In this document: piece by piece, positions 1 to 7,275 of the stretch
Position numbering within the stretch: position 1 is the first letter of the stretch
Layout of the letters: each line of letters begins with the position of its first letter
Assembly (NCBI GenBank): GCA_035493895.1
Contig: DATJHM010000096.1
Span: 1 to 22,912, forward strand
Direction of reading: 5' to 3'
DNA length: 22,912 nucleotides
Origin: DATJHM01 sp035493895
Lineage (GTDB): Bacteria > Chloroflexota > Ktedonobacteria > Ktedonobacterales > Ktedonobacteraceae
Position numbers and translations under genes: made by a program
The notes under the pieces: generated by a model
Database searches by the model: none
Told to the model about the DNA's origin: nothing
The model's input: the letters and a program-made list of their open reading frames with translations, nothing else

Positions 1-195
1 CTGCATTGATGAACTCCATCTCGTTGCGCATCGCGTGGGTGGGTGAGAGACGCAGCACGTAGGACTGGCCATCAACTGCATCTGCCCGCTACATCAGATT
101 GTTTGTCCCACCGAGCAAAGGAGAAAGATGCAGAGGCCAGCGACGGACCAGGCTGCCCACGTCTGTGAGATATGCATTCTAAACCTCGCATGTTC
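1..195 (-). pseudogene. Remnant of an aminoglycoside-phosphotransferase-like (APH family) gene, cut by the window edge
   Basis: Read on the minus strand, one frame carries GGTNNLM, then a stop codon, then RADAVDGQSYVLRLSP and HAMRNEMEFINA. This resembles the N-terminal lobe of APH/CotS-type small-molecule kinases, where a GG-x-N-N-x-x-YR nucleotide loop is followed by a strand containing 'YVLRL'. The stop falls where the family usually has the Tyr of 'YR', one base change from TAC to TAG. A second in-frame stop lies further upstream, and no start codon with a ribosome site was found. The gene would continue past position 1. The family call rests on motif resemblance only. The rest of 196-600 shows no gene, only a small palindrome at 246-260 (ATCTCC-TGA-GGAGAT). 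Confidence 0.4.
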
Positions 196-600
196 TTGAG
201 TTTTTCCTTCGTATGACATGAAACTGCTTCCCGGGCAAGGTGGATATCTCCTGAGGAGATGATAACAAAACCGATGTGTTATGTTCTTTTCTCAGCGGTT
301 CTACGAGTCACATGCAGCACCACCTGATGATTGTCGTTCCTTGATGAACTCTTCAACAAACTCATTGCGCATGGCGAGGGCGCAGGCATCATGCGCTTTA
401 TGGTGTCACCTGCGACGCAATTCCCAGTCCCTTTTGTTGCGAAATTATTTGCAACTTTTTTGTAACGCCGCTTGCCATCTGTCCCCAGAATGATGGGCTT
501 ATTTCACGAATTATTCCATATGATATGTCCAAAACCCTTCCAAATTGTGTCATTTGACGTATATCCGTTCGCACATCTTGACATATGAGAAGCAGAAGCA

Positions 601-1464
601 TTACCTTCCCGTTGGAAGCGTGGCCTTGAGAACATCCCGCAGCGTCAATGGTGGTCGGCCAATGAGGCGAGCAAGTGTTGGGTCGACGTTGGCAAACTCG
701 CCTTGCCTGCTGGCGGCAAAGGACCCGAGGTACAGGTTCGCCATCGACTCAGGGCTACCTTGAGCAACTAAGCGAGAGCAATACTCCTCGTCTGACACCA
801 CGACTCGGCGGATGGGTCGGCCTGTCACTTCCGAGACGATCTCTGCAACACCAGCTAAGTCGAGTGCCTCGGAGCCAGTGAGAGCGGGGGTGATCCCGTC
901 AAGACCGCCCTTCGCCAGCGTGATCGCCGTCGCCCTTGCCAGATCAGCAAGGGCTGTCCAGGCAACTGGCCCGTCCTCTGGCGCGACTACCTCCCCTGTC
1001 TCAATGGCGCTCCCAAGCTTTATGAGGGCAGACGATGCGTAATAGCCATTGCGCAGTGCGGTGAAGGCCACGCCCGACTCACGCAGTGCCGCCTCTGTGG
1101 CGGCGTGATCGAGCGCGGGAGCAAAGGGTGATGCTGGGTTTGCTGCCATCTGGCTCGTATAGAGAATCCTTTGAGCGCCGACCGCTTTGGCCGTGTCAAT
1201 CGCCGTCCGATGCTGACGAAGAGCCCGCTCTCCAAGGCGAGCGACTGACACGATGAGCACTTGCGATGCCCCCTCAAAAGCATGCGCGAGGCTCGCCGCG
1301 TCGTCAAAGTCCCCTCTCCTGACGCGAACCCCTCGTTGCTCAAGGTCCCGTGCCTTCTCCGTGTCCTGGACACTCACGCCAAGCTGTTCGGCGGGAACGA
1401 GTTCGAGCAGATTCTCCACGACTGCCCGGCCAAGATGGCCGTTGGCTCCAGTAACGATAATCAT
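601..1464 (-). CDS. NmrA-type NAD(P)-binding oxidoreductase, atypical SDR (quinone oxidoreductase-like)
   Basis: This 287-residue protein starts with the dinucleotide-binding motif TGANGHLG right after the first beta strand (MIIV). That is typical of NmrA/HSCARG-like atypical short-chain dehydrogenases, including the QorB group that reduces quinones with NADPH. A YTSQMAAN segment in the middle and a C-terminal half rich in 'SEVTGRPI..' and 'RPPLTLRDVLK' fit that group. The open frame extends 38 codons further upstream, but ATG at 1464 is preferred: AGGAGG lies five bases before it and the glycine loop then sits at the N-terminus. It lies 281 bases downstream of the MerR regulator on the same strand, so that regulator may control it. 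The exact substrate cannot be read from sequence. Confidence 0.85.
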   Translation of the reverse strand: MIIVTGANGHLGRAVVENLLELVPAEQLGVSVQDTEKARDLEQRGVRVRRGDFDDAASLAHAFEGASQVLIVSVARLGERALRQHRTAIDTAKAVGAQRILYTSQMAANPASPFAPALDHAATEAALRESGVAFTALRNGYYASSALIKLGSAIETGEVVAPEDGPVAWTALADLARATAITLAKGGLDGITPALTGSEALDLAGVAEIVSEVTGRPIRRVVVSDEEYCSRLVAQGSPESMANLYLGSFAASRQGEFANVDPTLARLIGRPPLTLRDVLKATLPTGR

Positions 1465-1745
1465 GCTATCCTCCTGTGACTCTTTCATGTACTCATCATG
1501 CTGTTTGTTCAAAAGGTCGCTCTTGTTGTCATCTTTTCTTCGATCAAGCCAGCGCGGCGTAGGCAACACCGCGCTCACTTGTCTCTCTTTCTGGGGGTGA
1601 GAAAACAGGTTCCTCCTGTCCAGGATCGTTCAATCGCTGGCGAGAACGCCAGGCGAGTCATCTTGTCCTGAGAGAATCCGTTGACGGAACGGGTCTTTCC
1701 CTCTGCTCTCCTTCCTGTTGCCAGATGTTCCATCCGGTCTCTCGT

Positions 1746-2573
1746 TCATCCCACTTTCTCGACCGGGAACTGGATCTCGGTGAGCGCATCGTCAAGCTGT
1801 TCTCTCCGGTACAGAAAAATCTTGCGGCGTGGTCCCACGATGGTGTAGCCATTGTGTTCCATCCAGGTTCCCAGCGCTTGATAGGCCGAGAACGCCAGCG
1901 CGGGAGAGCCTTGATGGAGTGTACTGGCCATGTGAGGAACCGCTGGCAACTCACAGCGTGTCAGCCGTCCCTCACTCCGGGTCATCAGGGCATCGGCGTC
2001 TCTCCCCTCAACCGGTGCGACAATCTCTACAGAACCCAGGGTCTGCTCATCCTCACTCTCCAAATGAAGGACGAGCAGAGGATCGATGGGCGTGACCCCA
2101 TAGCGCTTCAACAGGGAATTGATGGGGTCAATCCAGTATGCCTGATCCGCCATCTCCGTCGTCGTCAGGCGCAGAGAGACCCCGGTGATCGGCTTGATCG
2201 CTTTGAGCACGACTTCATAGATCGGCAGACCACGGCCTTGCTCAAGGGATCGCAGGCGCGCTTCGATGCGCACGAGTTGCTCCTGTTCCGTCTGGATATG
2301 CTGCTGGAGTTGTGCCTGCCTGAGCCGCAGCATCCCTTGCCATATCTCAGGAGAAAGTCCTTCGGAGAGAAGCTCGACGATCTGGGTGAGTCCCAATCCG
2401 AGCTCTTTGAGCGCCAGAATGCGATGCAGGTGCGGCAACTGACCCATCGTGTAGAACCGATACCCGGTTTCGGGATCGACCTGGATCGGCTTGAGAAGTC
2501 CGATCTCGTCGTAGTAGCGCAGGGTGGTCATCGACACCTCAGCGAGCTTCGCAAAATCGCGAATCTTTAACAT
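1746..2573 (-). CDS. MerR-family transcriptional regulator with GyrI-like effector-binding domain
   Basis: The 275-residue product has an N-terminal winged HTH (MLKIRDFAKLAEVSMTTLRY, then YDEIGLLKP and a YRFY wing), a coiled-coil dimerisation helix around residues 75-115, and a C-terminal GyrI/AraC-effector-like domain ending in EIQFPVEKVG. This is the BmrR/TipA-like layout, in which small hydrophobic or cationic compounds bind the C-terminal domain and activate a promoter with a long spacer. ATG at 2573 is chosen because GAGG lies seven bases upstream and the HTH then begins at residue 1; the open frame runs 14 codons further. A promoter with a 20-base spacer and a central dyad lies just upstream, which suggests autoregulation. 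The oxidoreductase at 601-1464 is the likely co-regulated gene. Confidence 0.9.
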   Translation of the reverse strand: MLKIRDFAKLAEVSMTTLRYYDEIGLLKPIQVDPETGYRFYTMGQLPHLHRILALKELGLGLTQIVELLSEGLSPEIWQGMLRLRQAQLQQHIQTEQEQLVRIEARLRSLEQGRGLPIYEVVLKAIKPITGVSLRLTTTEMADQAYWIDPINSLLKRYGVTPIDPLLVLHLESEDEQTLGSVEIVAPVEGRDADALMTRSEGRLTRCELPAVPHMASTLHQGSPALAFSAYQALGTWMEHNGYTIVGPRRKIFLYRREQLDDALTEIQFPVEKVG

Positions 2574-2626
2574 CTCATTTCCTCTCTTCCAGCCTGTTTG
2601 CAGCCAGATGAACAACGCTTGTCACG

Positions 2627-2658
2627 AGCATACAACCTTCAGGTAGGGCGAAAGTCAA
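2627..2658 (-). promoter_or_regulatory. Predicted MerR-type promoter and operator
   Basis: On the minus strand, TTGACT (2653-2658) and TATGCT (2627-2632) are separated by 20 bases. Inside the spacer is the imperfect dyad CAACCTTCAGGTAG (2633-2646). An over-long 19-20-base spacer holding a dyad is the hallmark of promoters activated by MerR proteins, which untwist the DNA. The next gene downstream is a MerR regulator, 53 bases away. The -10 match is only four of six. Confidence 0.5.
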
Positions 2659-2731
2659 GAGGGACACGAAAAGCGCAAAACTCCATACCACCTTCACGTC
2701 TGAGCGAGACCCAGGCTCGCCTCCGCTTCCC

Positions 2732-2869
2732 TCAAGAAGTGCTCTCTCGAAGCTTTCTCTCTCGCTGAGAGAGCAGCCCGTTCGCTACTTCTACTTGCTG
2801 TTTGAGGGTACGATTCTCCTCCTCCAGCTTTTTGATCCGCGTACGTTGTGAGTGGTCCGTTTTGGGGAT
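2732..2869 (-). pseudogene. Short coiled-coil gene remnant (possibly a transposon accessory protein)
   Basis: A 45-codon open stretch on the minus strand includes RTRIKKLEEENRTLKQQVEV and ends LRESTS before a TGA. It has no start codon or ribosome site and is preceded by an in-frame TAG. Heptad-like leucines and charged residues indicate a coiled coil. Similar 'IxxLExEN..L' tails end some DUF6262/TnpC-type transposition accessory proteins, but this is a weak resemblance. It is best read as the surviving 3' end of a lost gene. Confidence 0.35.
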
Positions 2870-3208
2870 CTAGATTACGAAATGAATTAAGTCAAAGGAC
2901 ACAAATGTACCTGTTGAGAGATAAATAAGAGCAAAATGAGATGTCATATCGCAATATTTGCAACAAGCTCGCAACAAAACATCTTGAAAAAAGAGAAATG
3001 AATCAGTACACTAAGGGAACAGGGGGTAATTGATATTGCGAAAATTGCGAATAATTTCTCGTACATTGCAGTTGATTATCGTACTGACCACATTTTGCAA
3101 GATTGATTATCCATTTTACATATGTCTATGTTTCTCAGTGTCTCGTCTCTCTGGAGAATATTTTCTTCAGCCATGTAGATTGTCTTTCGGAGAGCTTCAC
3201 TTGTTGAA
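2870..3208. other. AT-rich intergenic stretch, no gene recognised
   Basis: This stretch separates the remnant at 2732-2869 from the leader of the secreted lyase. It is AT-rich and full of short A and T runs. A 75-codon frame starting at 3030 lacks a good ribosome site and looks random. The promoter of the lyase gene must lie here or in the leader, but no box pair is convincing enough to call. Confidence 0.5.
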
Positions 3209-3278
3209 ACCCCGTAGAAAAGGGGTGTACAAATCTTGTAGGGAGACTAAATCTTAGTCTCATCAGTATATCCTGATG
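3209..3278 (+). promoter_or_regulatory. Structured 5' leader of the CBM3-PL7 gene (three consecutive hairpins)
   Basis: Three perfect stems follow one another: ACCCC/GGGGT (3209-3213 with 3222-3226), GAGACTAA/TTAGTCTC with a 3-base loop (3243-3250 with 3254-3261), and CATCAG/CTGATG with a 6-base loop (3261-3266 with 3273-3278). They end about 30 bases before the start codon, upstream of the ribosome site. This could be mRNA stabilisation or a control element. No known riboswitch class was recognised. Confidence 0.4.
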
Positions 3279-3307
3279 GTAGGACATTCTTCCAAGGAAG
3301 GAATTCA

Positions 3308-4612
3308 ATGAAAAAACGCCTCTATCGATTTCTGATCCCAGGCATTGCAGCCCTTGTTGTACTGGTCAGTGTCGTGGCCACCATTGGCAGCGTTGGCACC
3401 ATTGCCCACGCTGCTTCATCTTCTCCCCTTGTCCTTCAGTACATGCCTGAGGAGACGAGCGCGACCACGGACAAGATAGAACCAGAGTTTCAGATTGTGA
3501 ACAATGGCAGCAGTAGCGTTGCACTCAGCCAACTCACGATCCGTTACTGGTTCACCGCTGATTCCTCAGCCACTCTGAATCCGGGCTGTAACTATGCGGT
3601 AGTTGGCTGTAGCAATGTCACCGAGACAACTGGCGCGGTCAATCCACCTGTGACCGGGGCCGACTCCTATCTCCAGGTGGGCTTTACTTCTGGTGCTGGC
3701 TCTGTGGCTGCTAATTCTACTGGTGGTAAAATCAAGTTGATCGTTCAAAAGTCTGATTTTAGCAATTTCGATCAGACCAATGACTACTCGTTTAATACAT
3801 CATTCACGACGTTTACTAACTGGCAGAATGTGACCCTCTACCAGAACGGGACTTCGGTCTGGGGCATTGAGCCTGGTAGCTCTGGAACTCCTACCCCAAC
3901 TCCCACTCAGGGTACGACTCCAACTCCCACGCCTGCCTCGACGCCCACGCCCACATCTACACCCTCTCCGAACTCCATCGACCTGTCTATCTGGCAGCTC
4001 CAGTTGCCGGACAACACCTCGGTTGGCCCACCGGCGACCTCCACCTCCCCGTGGTTCGTCAAGAACAGCGACGGGTCGTGGACCTTCGACGACCCCGGGA
4101 CCGGGAGCAACTGCATCCCCACCACCAACTCAACGCACTGCCGCACTGAACTGCGTGAGGACGCCGCCGCCACCAACGGCACCAGGGGCGGCTTCTCGCC
4201 CGCCGGTACCAACACCCTGACCGCGACGGTGGCAGTCAACACCGACGGCTGGCCGGTGATCGGGCAGATCCACGCCGACCCCTCGGTCTCCGTCAAGCCG
4301 ACGATCGAGCTCTACTACGACCACAACGGCTCGGGCAATGTGGTCGCGGGGGTGCAGACGGACTGTACCACGTCGGGGCAGACCGACACCACCCTGGCCC
4401 CCGACCCTCCGCTCGGCCAGCAGATGACCTACGAGATCAGCTACAGCAATAACCAGTTGATCGTGACCTTCAACGGCAAGACCTTCAACCTGAGCAGCCA
4501 GAGCGGCTGCCTCTCCTCCGGAGTCGGCGGCTACTTCAAGGCTGGCGACTACGGTCAGGAGAACACCCACTCGGTGGTCACCTTCTACTCGGTCGTGGTC
4601 AAACACAGCTAA
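3308..4612 (+). CDS. Secreted CBM3 - PL7 alginate lyase
   Basis: The 434-residue protein has a Sec signal peptide (charged MKKRLYR, hydrophobic core, likely cut after AHA near residue 35). Next is a family 3 carbohydrate-binding module (about 41-190; FQIVNNGSSSVALSQLTIRY, YLQVGFT, FSNFDQTNDYSF, WGIEPG). A Pro/Thr linker (about 191-223) leads to a polysaccharide lyase family 7 domain (224-434). The three PL7 signatures are present: RTELRE (279-284), QIH (320-322) and YFKAGDYGQ (409-417). They supply the Arg, Gln, His322 and Tyr415 that carry out beta-elimination. QIH rather than QVH is generally linked to guluronate-containing alginate. Ribosome site AAGGAAGG lies about six bases before ATG. 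GC content jumps at the linker: 21 of 60 bases at 3721-3780 against 41 of 60 at 4021-4080, suggesting that the lyase domain was acquired from a GC-rich donor. CBM3 normally binds cellulose or chitin, so the true target polymer needs assay. Confidence 0.93.
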   Translation: MKKRLYRFLIPGIAALVVLVSVVATIGSVGTIAHAASSSPLVLQYMPEETSATTDKIEPEFQIVNNGSSSVALSQLTIRYWFTADSSATLNPGCNYAVVGCSNVTETTGAVNPPVTGADSYLQVGFTSGAGSVAANSTGGKIKLIVQKSDFSNFDQTNDYSFNTSFTTFTNWQNVTLYQNGTSVWGIEPGSSGTPTPTPTQGTTPTPTPASTPTPTSTPSPNSIDLSIWQLQLPDNTSVGPPATSTSPWFVKNSDGSWTFDDPGTGSNCIPTTNSTHCRTELREDAAATNGTRGGFSPAGTNTLTATVAVNTDGWPVIGQIHADPSVSVKPTIELYYDHNGSGNVVAGVQTDCTTSGQTDTTLAPDPPLGQQMTYEISYSNNQLIVTFNGKTFNLSSQSGCLSSGVGGYFKAGDYGQENTHSVVTFYSVVVKHS

Positions 4613-4650
4613 ACGTCCAGAGGAGGTGTTCCTCATCGAGCTGACAAAGT

Positions 4651-4675
4651 GGCCTCGCGCAGTTCGCGCGAGGCC
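4651..4675. terminator. Terminator-like hairpin after the lyase gene
   Basis: A perfect 10-bp GC-rich stem (GGCCTCGCGC with GCGCGAGGCC) and a 5-base loop lie 38 bases after the lyase stop codon. No T-run follows, so it may act as a 3' end stabiliser or a Rho-assisted stop rather than a classical intrinsic terminator. Confidence 0.55.
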
Positions 4676-4737
4676 CTATCTCCTAATGAGCACAGCCCAA
4701 ATGACCTGTTGTCTGCTTGCAGGGATGCAAGTAACTC

Positions 4738-4769
4738 ATTTCTTGATTTCTGTAAAGAAATCAAGAAAT
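4738..4769. repeat. Perfect 13-bp AT-rich inverted repeat
   Basis: ATTTCTTGATTTC and GAAATCAAGAAAT form a perfect 13-bp stem around the loop TGTAAA. It lies 22 bases before a tiny hydrophobic ORF. It could be an operator or an mRNA hairpin; there is no T-run on either side. Confidence 0.5.
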
Positions 4770-4790
4770 TGATCAAAGGAAGCGAGGAAA

Positions 4791-4868
4791 ATGTGCATGA
4801 AAATGGTCTTTGTGCTGCTTTTGCTCGTTGTGATGGCAACAAGCGTTTTGGGGGGGATGTGGCGCTGA
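4791..4868 (+). CDS. Possible small hydrophobic membrane peptide
   Basis: A 25-codon ORF encodes MCMKMVFVLLLLVVMATSVL followed by GGMWR and a stop. This is one transmembrane-length hydrophobic run after a Lys. The ATG at 4797 has GAGG nine bases upstream; the ATG at 4791 has AAGGA ten bases upstream. The ORF follows a strong hairpin and is isolated between a terminator and a convergent gene. Short single-span peptides behind structured leaders include type I toxins and small regulatory proteins, but nothing here identifies a family. A longer frame in another register (from 4649) runs through the terminator hairpin and looks random. No function is proposed. Confidence 0.25.
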   Translation: MCMKMVFVLLLLVVMATSVLGGMWR

Positions 4869-4991
4869 CGATCAATTGCGTTATGATCCTCCACACACTT
4901 ATCAGCAAGACAAATGAGGAAAGCTCAGGGCGTGTGAAATCTTCTGAAACTGGAAAGGCTGTGAGACGGGCTGTTCATGCCCAACTATCTC

Positions 4992-5846
4992 TTACCGTGC
5001 GAATCTCTCATCGCTCAGAAAGTTGTTGACCATCTGCATAAATGCATCGAATGTGCCGCCGCGATGTATACCATGGGTGGCTCCATTGATCTGTACAGCG
5101 TGGCTGTGGGCAGGCAGATATAGCTTCGCTTGCTGCCAGGCGGCATCGTCCAGTGGCGTCCCCAGATGGGAGTCAGCCCGGATCAAGAGCGTCGGTGCAG
5201 CAAGAGTGGCGAGCAATGGAAGTAGATCACCCTCTTTACCGGCGTCGATGTAGATGCTCTCCACTGCCTCTTTTGTTACTTTATGCAGCGCATCGATCCT
5301 TGCCTCGATTTCGGCTTCAGTCCAGTCAGGATTGCTGGCCGTGATTTCGGCGCGCAATTTCTGTGCGGGACGCCCGATATCCCTGATGACGGTTGCTTGC
5401 AGTTCTGGACTCACAGAGTGCAGGCCAGGAGGCGGGTCTCCGAGGATCAGATGAGAGAGCTGGAGTACAGGTTTCTGCGACCCGACTCCGCTTGCCAGGA
5501 CAATTGCTGTTGCTCCACCCCAGGAATGCCCAAGCAGTGCGGGACGTTGCAGACCCAGGGTTTCTATAAATGCGATGGCATCATCGGCGGTCTGACGCAG
5601 GCTATAGGTACCTCGTGGGGGTTTGATACTCTCACCATGTCCGCGCATATCGAGGGCATAGACACGGTAGCGGTCTGCCAGGGCCGGGCCAACACGTACC
5701 CAGTTGAGAGCGGAACTTGTCATGCCGTGTAGCAGCACTATACCTGGGAGTTCAGTGTGCTCGGCTCCCCAACTCAGGTAATGAAAGCGACCAGAAGGTA
5801 AGTTGATCATCTGGGATTGAGCTGTCTTCTCAAGGCTCTCTGCCAT
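4992..5846 (-). CDS. Alpha/beta-fold hydrolase
   Basis: The 284-residue protein is a complete alpha/beta hydrolase. It has the oxyanion-hole HG (VLLHGMTSS), the strand-turn DMRGHGES, the nucleophile elbow GHSWGG (Ser108), a probable acid Asp225 in IRADSHLG, and the catalytic His258 in ATHGIHRG. A cap region lies between about residues 140 and 205. ATG at 5846 is chosen because AAGGAG lies about six bases upstream; the open frame runs 12 codons further. It is divergent from the WYL regulator, which may control it. The family covers esterases, lactonases, epoxide and C-C hydrolases, and the substrate cannot be deduced. Confidence 0.88.
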   Translation of the reverse strand: MAESLEKTAQSQMINLPSGRFHYLSWGAEHTELPGIVLLHGMTSSALNWVRVGPALADRYRVYALDMRGHGESIKPPRGTYSLRQTADDAIAFIETLGLQRPALLGHSWGGATAIVLASGVGSQKPVLQLSHLILGDPPPGLHSVSPELQATVIRDIGRPAQKLRAEITASNPDWTEAEIEARIDALHKVTKEAVESIYIDAGKEGDLLPLLATLAAPTLLIRADSHLGTPLDDAAWQQAKLYLPAHSHAVQINGATHGIHRGGTFDAFMQMVNNFLSDERFAR

Positions 5847-6014
5847 ACATCTCTCCTTGTCGATGGTTTTTGTATGATCCACATGATTATATCACGTTTT
5901 TTCCCTCACTTGAGGGCTTACGCGGCCAGATCCTGGCTTTCATTGCCTGTTACAAAGAGCCGCAATTCGATCATCGGGTTAGAAGTCCTGATGCAGAGCT
6001 GTCTAACATGGCGT

Positions 6015-6053
6015 AAAAAGAGGAGTGAGCATTTTGCATTCACTCCTCTTTTT
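6015..6053. terminator. Strong bidirectional terminator in a divergent gap
   Basis: A perfect 14-bp stem (AAAAAGAGGAGTGA with TCACTCCTCTTTTT) encloses an 11-base loop. It is A-rich on one side and T-rich on the other, so it can act as an intrinsic terminator in both directions. It lies between two genes transcribed away from each other, where no terminator is expected. The remainder of 5847-6158 shows no gene. Confidence 0.75.
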
Positions 6054-6158
6054 GTTTACACACTTGACTCACTTTCCTCAACGCTCTATCCTAAAAGGAG
6101 AAAAGAGGCGACCCTTGAGAGAAATGGCGTTGAAGATCGCTGAAAGTAGAGTTTTGCC

Positions 6159-7109
6159 ATGTACCATCCCACCAGTCGCGTCCTCACCGTGCTCGAATTG
6201 CTTCAGGCCAGGCCATCAATTAGCGGGCCAGAGCTGGCCGCTCGCCTGGAGATGGATGTACGCACGGTCCGGCGTTATATCACGCATCTTCAGGATATTG
6301 GCATTCCGGTTGAAGCAACTATTGGCCGACATGGCGGGTATCGGCTGCGTCCCGGCTTTAAACTGCCACCGTTGATCTTTACCGAAGAAGAAGGTACCGC
6401 GATCACGCTGGGTTTGCTGGCAAGCTCATGGCTACAGATTGAGCTGTCGCCAATGGCCATTGAAGGCGCGCTGGCCAAAGTCTCACGCGTCCTGCCAACG
6501 CGTGCGCGCGACCGTCTGCAAGCCGTTTCTTCCCATCTGGTGCTCTTTCCCCACAATCAGCAGGCGCGGCCCGATGCTTCTCTCCTGATCGATCTGAGTG
6601 GCGCGATTCAAGCTTCGCAGCGTATCGTTATCGACTATTGCTCGCATCACCAGGAGAGCACACATCGCAAAGTTGAACCATACGGTATTACTGGATGGAG
6701 GGGGCACTGGTATCTGGGTGGCTACTGTCGTTTGCGTCACGGATACCGCATCTTTCGCCTGGACCGCATACAACACGTAGAACTCCTCTCAGAGACATTC
6801 GAGAAGGCGGACGATTTTGATTATGAGGCGTTTGTGCGGAAGCAATATGATGATGCACGCGGCGTGCAAATAGAAGTCGAGTTTCAAGCTGATCTCTCGA
6901 CTATGCAGCAAAAGATTTCTACACTCTATGGAACACTGACACCTACTCCAGACGGCGTACTCCTTCAGGATCAGCACGATGATATGGAGAGCATGGCCCG
7001 TTATCTGATGATGCTGAACGTTCCCTTTATTGTCCATCAACCGCCAGAACTACGCGCAGCCCTGCAACGTCTGGGCGAGCGTATGATCCAGATCGCAACC
7101 ACACCGTAG
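6159..7109 (+). CDS. HTH-WYL domain transcriptional regulator (YafY/DeoR-like)
   Basis: The 316-residue protein begins with a winged HTH (about 5-62; ELAARLEMDVRTVRRYITHL and GRHGGYRLRPG). A linker follows, then a WYL domain whose namesake residues are W184-Y185-L186 in GHWYLGGYC, followed by FRLDRI. A WCX-type C-terminal extension covers about 235-316. WYL domains bind ligands or nucleic acid and gate the HTH. The HTH assignment as a YafY-like repressor or activator is firm; the ligand is unknown. The start has only a weak purine-rich stretch (GAAAG) upstream. It diverges from the hydrolase at 4992-5846, and its leader region contains the terminator hairpin at 6015-6053. Confidence 0.9.
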   Translation: MYHPTSRVLTVLELLQARPSISGPELAARLEMDVRTVRRYITHLQDIGIPVEATIGRHGGYRLRPGFKLPPLIFTEEEGTAITLGLLASSWLQIELSPMAIEGALAKVSRVLPTRARDRLQAVSSHLVLFPHNQQARPDASLLIDLSGAIQASQRIVIDYCSHHQESTHRKVEPYGITGWRGHWYLGGYCRLRHGYRIFRLDRIQHVELLSETFEKADDFDYEAFVRKQYDDARGVQIEVEFQADLSTMQQKISTLYGTLTPTPDGVLLQDQHDDMESMARYLMMLNVPFIVHQPPELRAALQRLGERMIQIATTP

Positions 7110-7125
7110 CGGCGCTGTTTGCCTG

Positions 7126-7248
7126 CGCCCAATATCCATCAATCGAAGGCCGTGGAGCTTGCGGACAGGCCGTCTTTCGCATCCAGTAGTCGCACAGTTC
7201 CGCTCTCGCTCCACCGTGCGACTACTGGGTCTCTTCCTCGCGGCCTTC
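7126..7248. repeat. Palindromic element A (family 1)
   Basis: A long imperfect hairpin lies between two convergent genes. Outer arms GAAGGCCG (7145-7152) and CGGCCTTC (7241-7248) flank an inner 13-bp perfect stem CCAGTAGTCGCAC/GTGCGACTACTGG (7183-7195 with 7216-7228). The 20-base loop matches the loop of element B at 17 of 20 positions. The left end (GCGCCCAATATCCATCAA) also matches element B. It may serve as a terminator for both neighbours. Confidence 0.65.
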
Positions 7249-7275
7249 CGGGCATTTTATCTTCATGACCTTCTC

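Noticed and set aside
1635..1748. Short ORF whose ATG overlaps the MerR stop (ATGA)
   Set aside because: About 37 polar codons with no recognisable feature; overlapping ATGA alone is weak evidence.
1725..2570. 281-codon plus-strand frame opposite the MerR gene
   Set aside because: Antisense shadow. The minus frame carries a clear HTH and effector domain.
3209..3278. Known riboswitch (c-di-GMP, guanidine, fluoride) before the lyase gene
   Set aside because: Only simple stems are seen; none of the conserved single-stranded motifs of those classes is present.
4130..4636. 168-codon minus-strand frame over the PL7 domain
   Set aside because: A shadow of the GC-rich coding strand. The plus frame has all three PL7 signatures.
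4649..5029. 126-codon plus-strand frame after the lyase gene
   Set aside because: It begins at the edge of the 4651-4675 hairpin, has no ribosome site, and overlaps the end of the hydrolase on the other strand.
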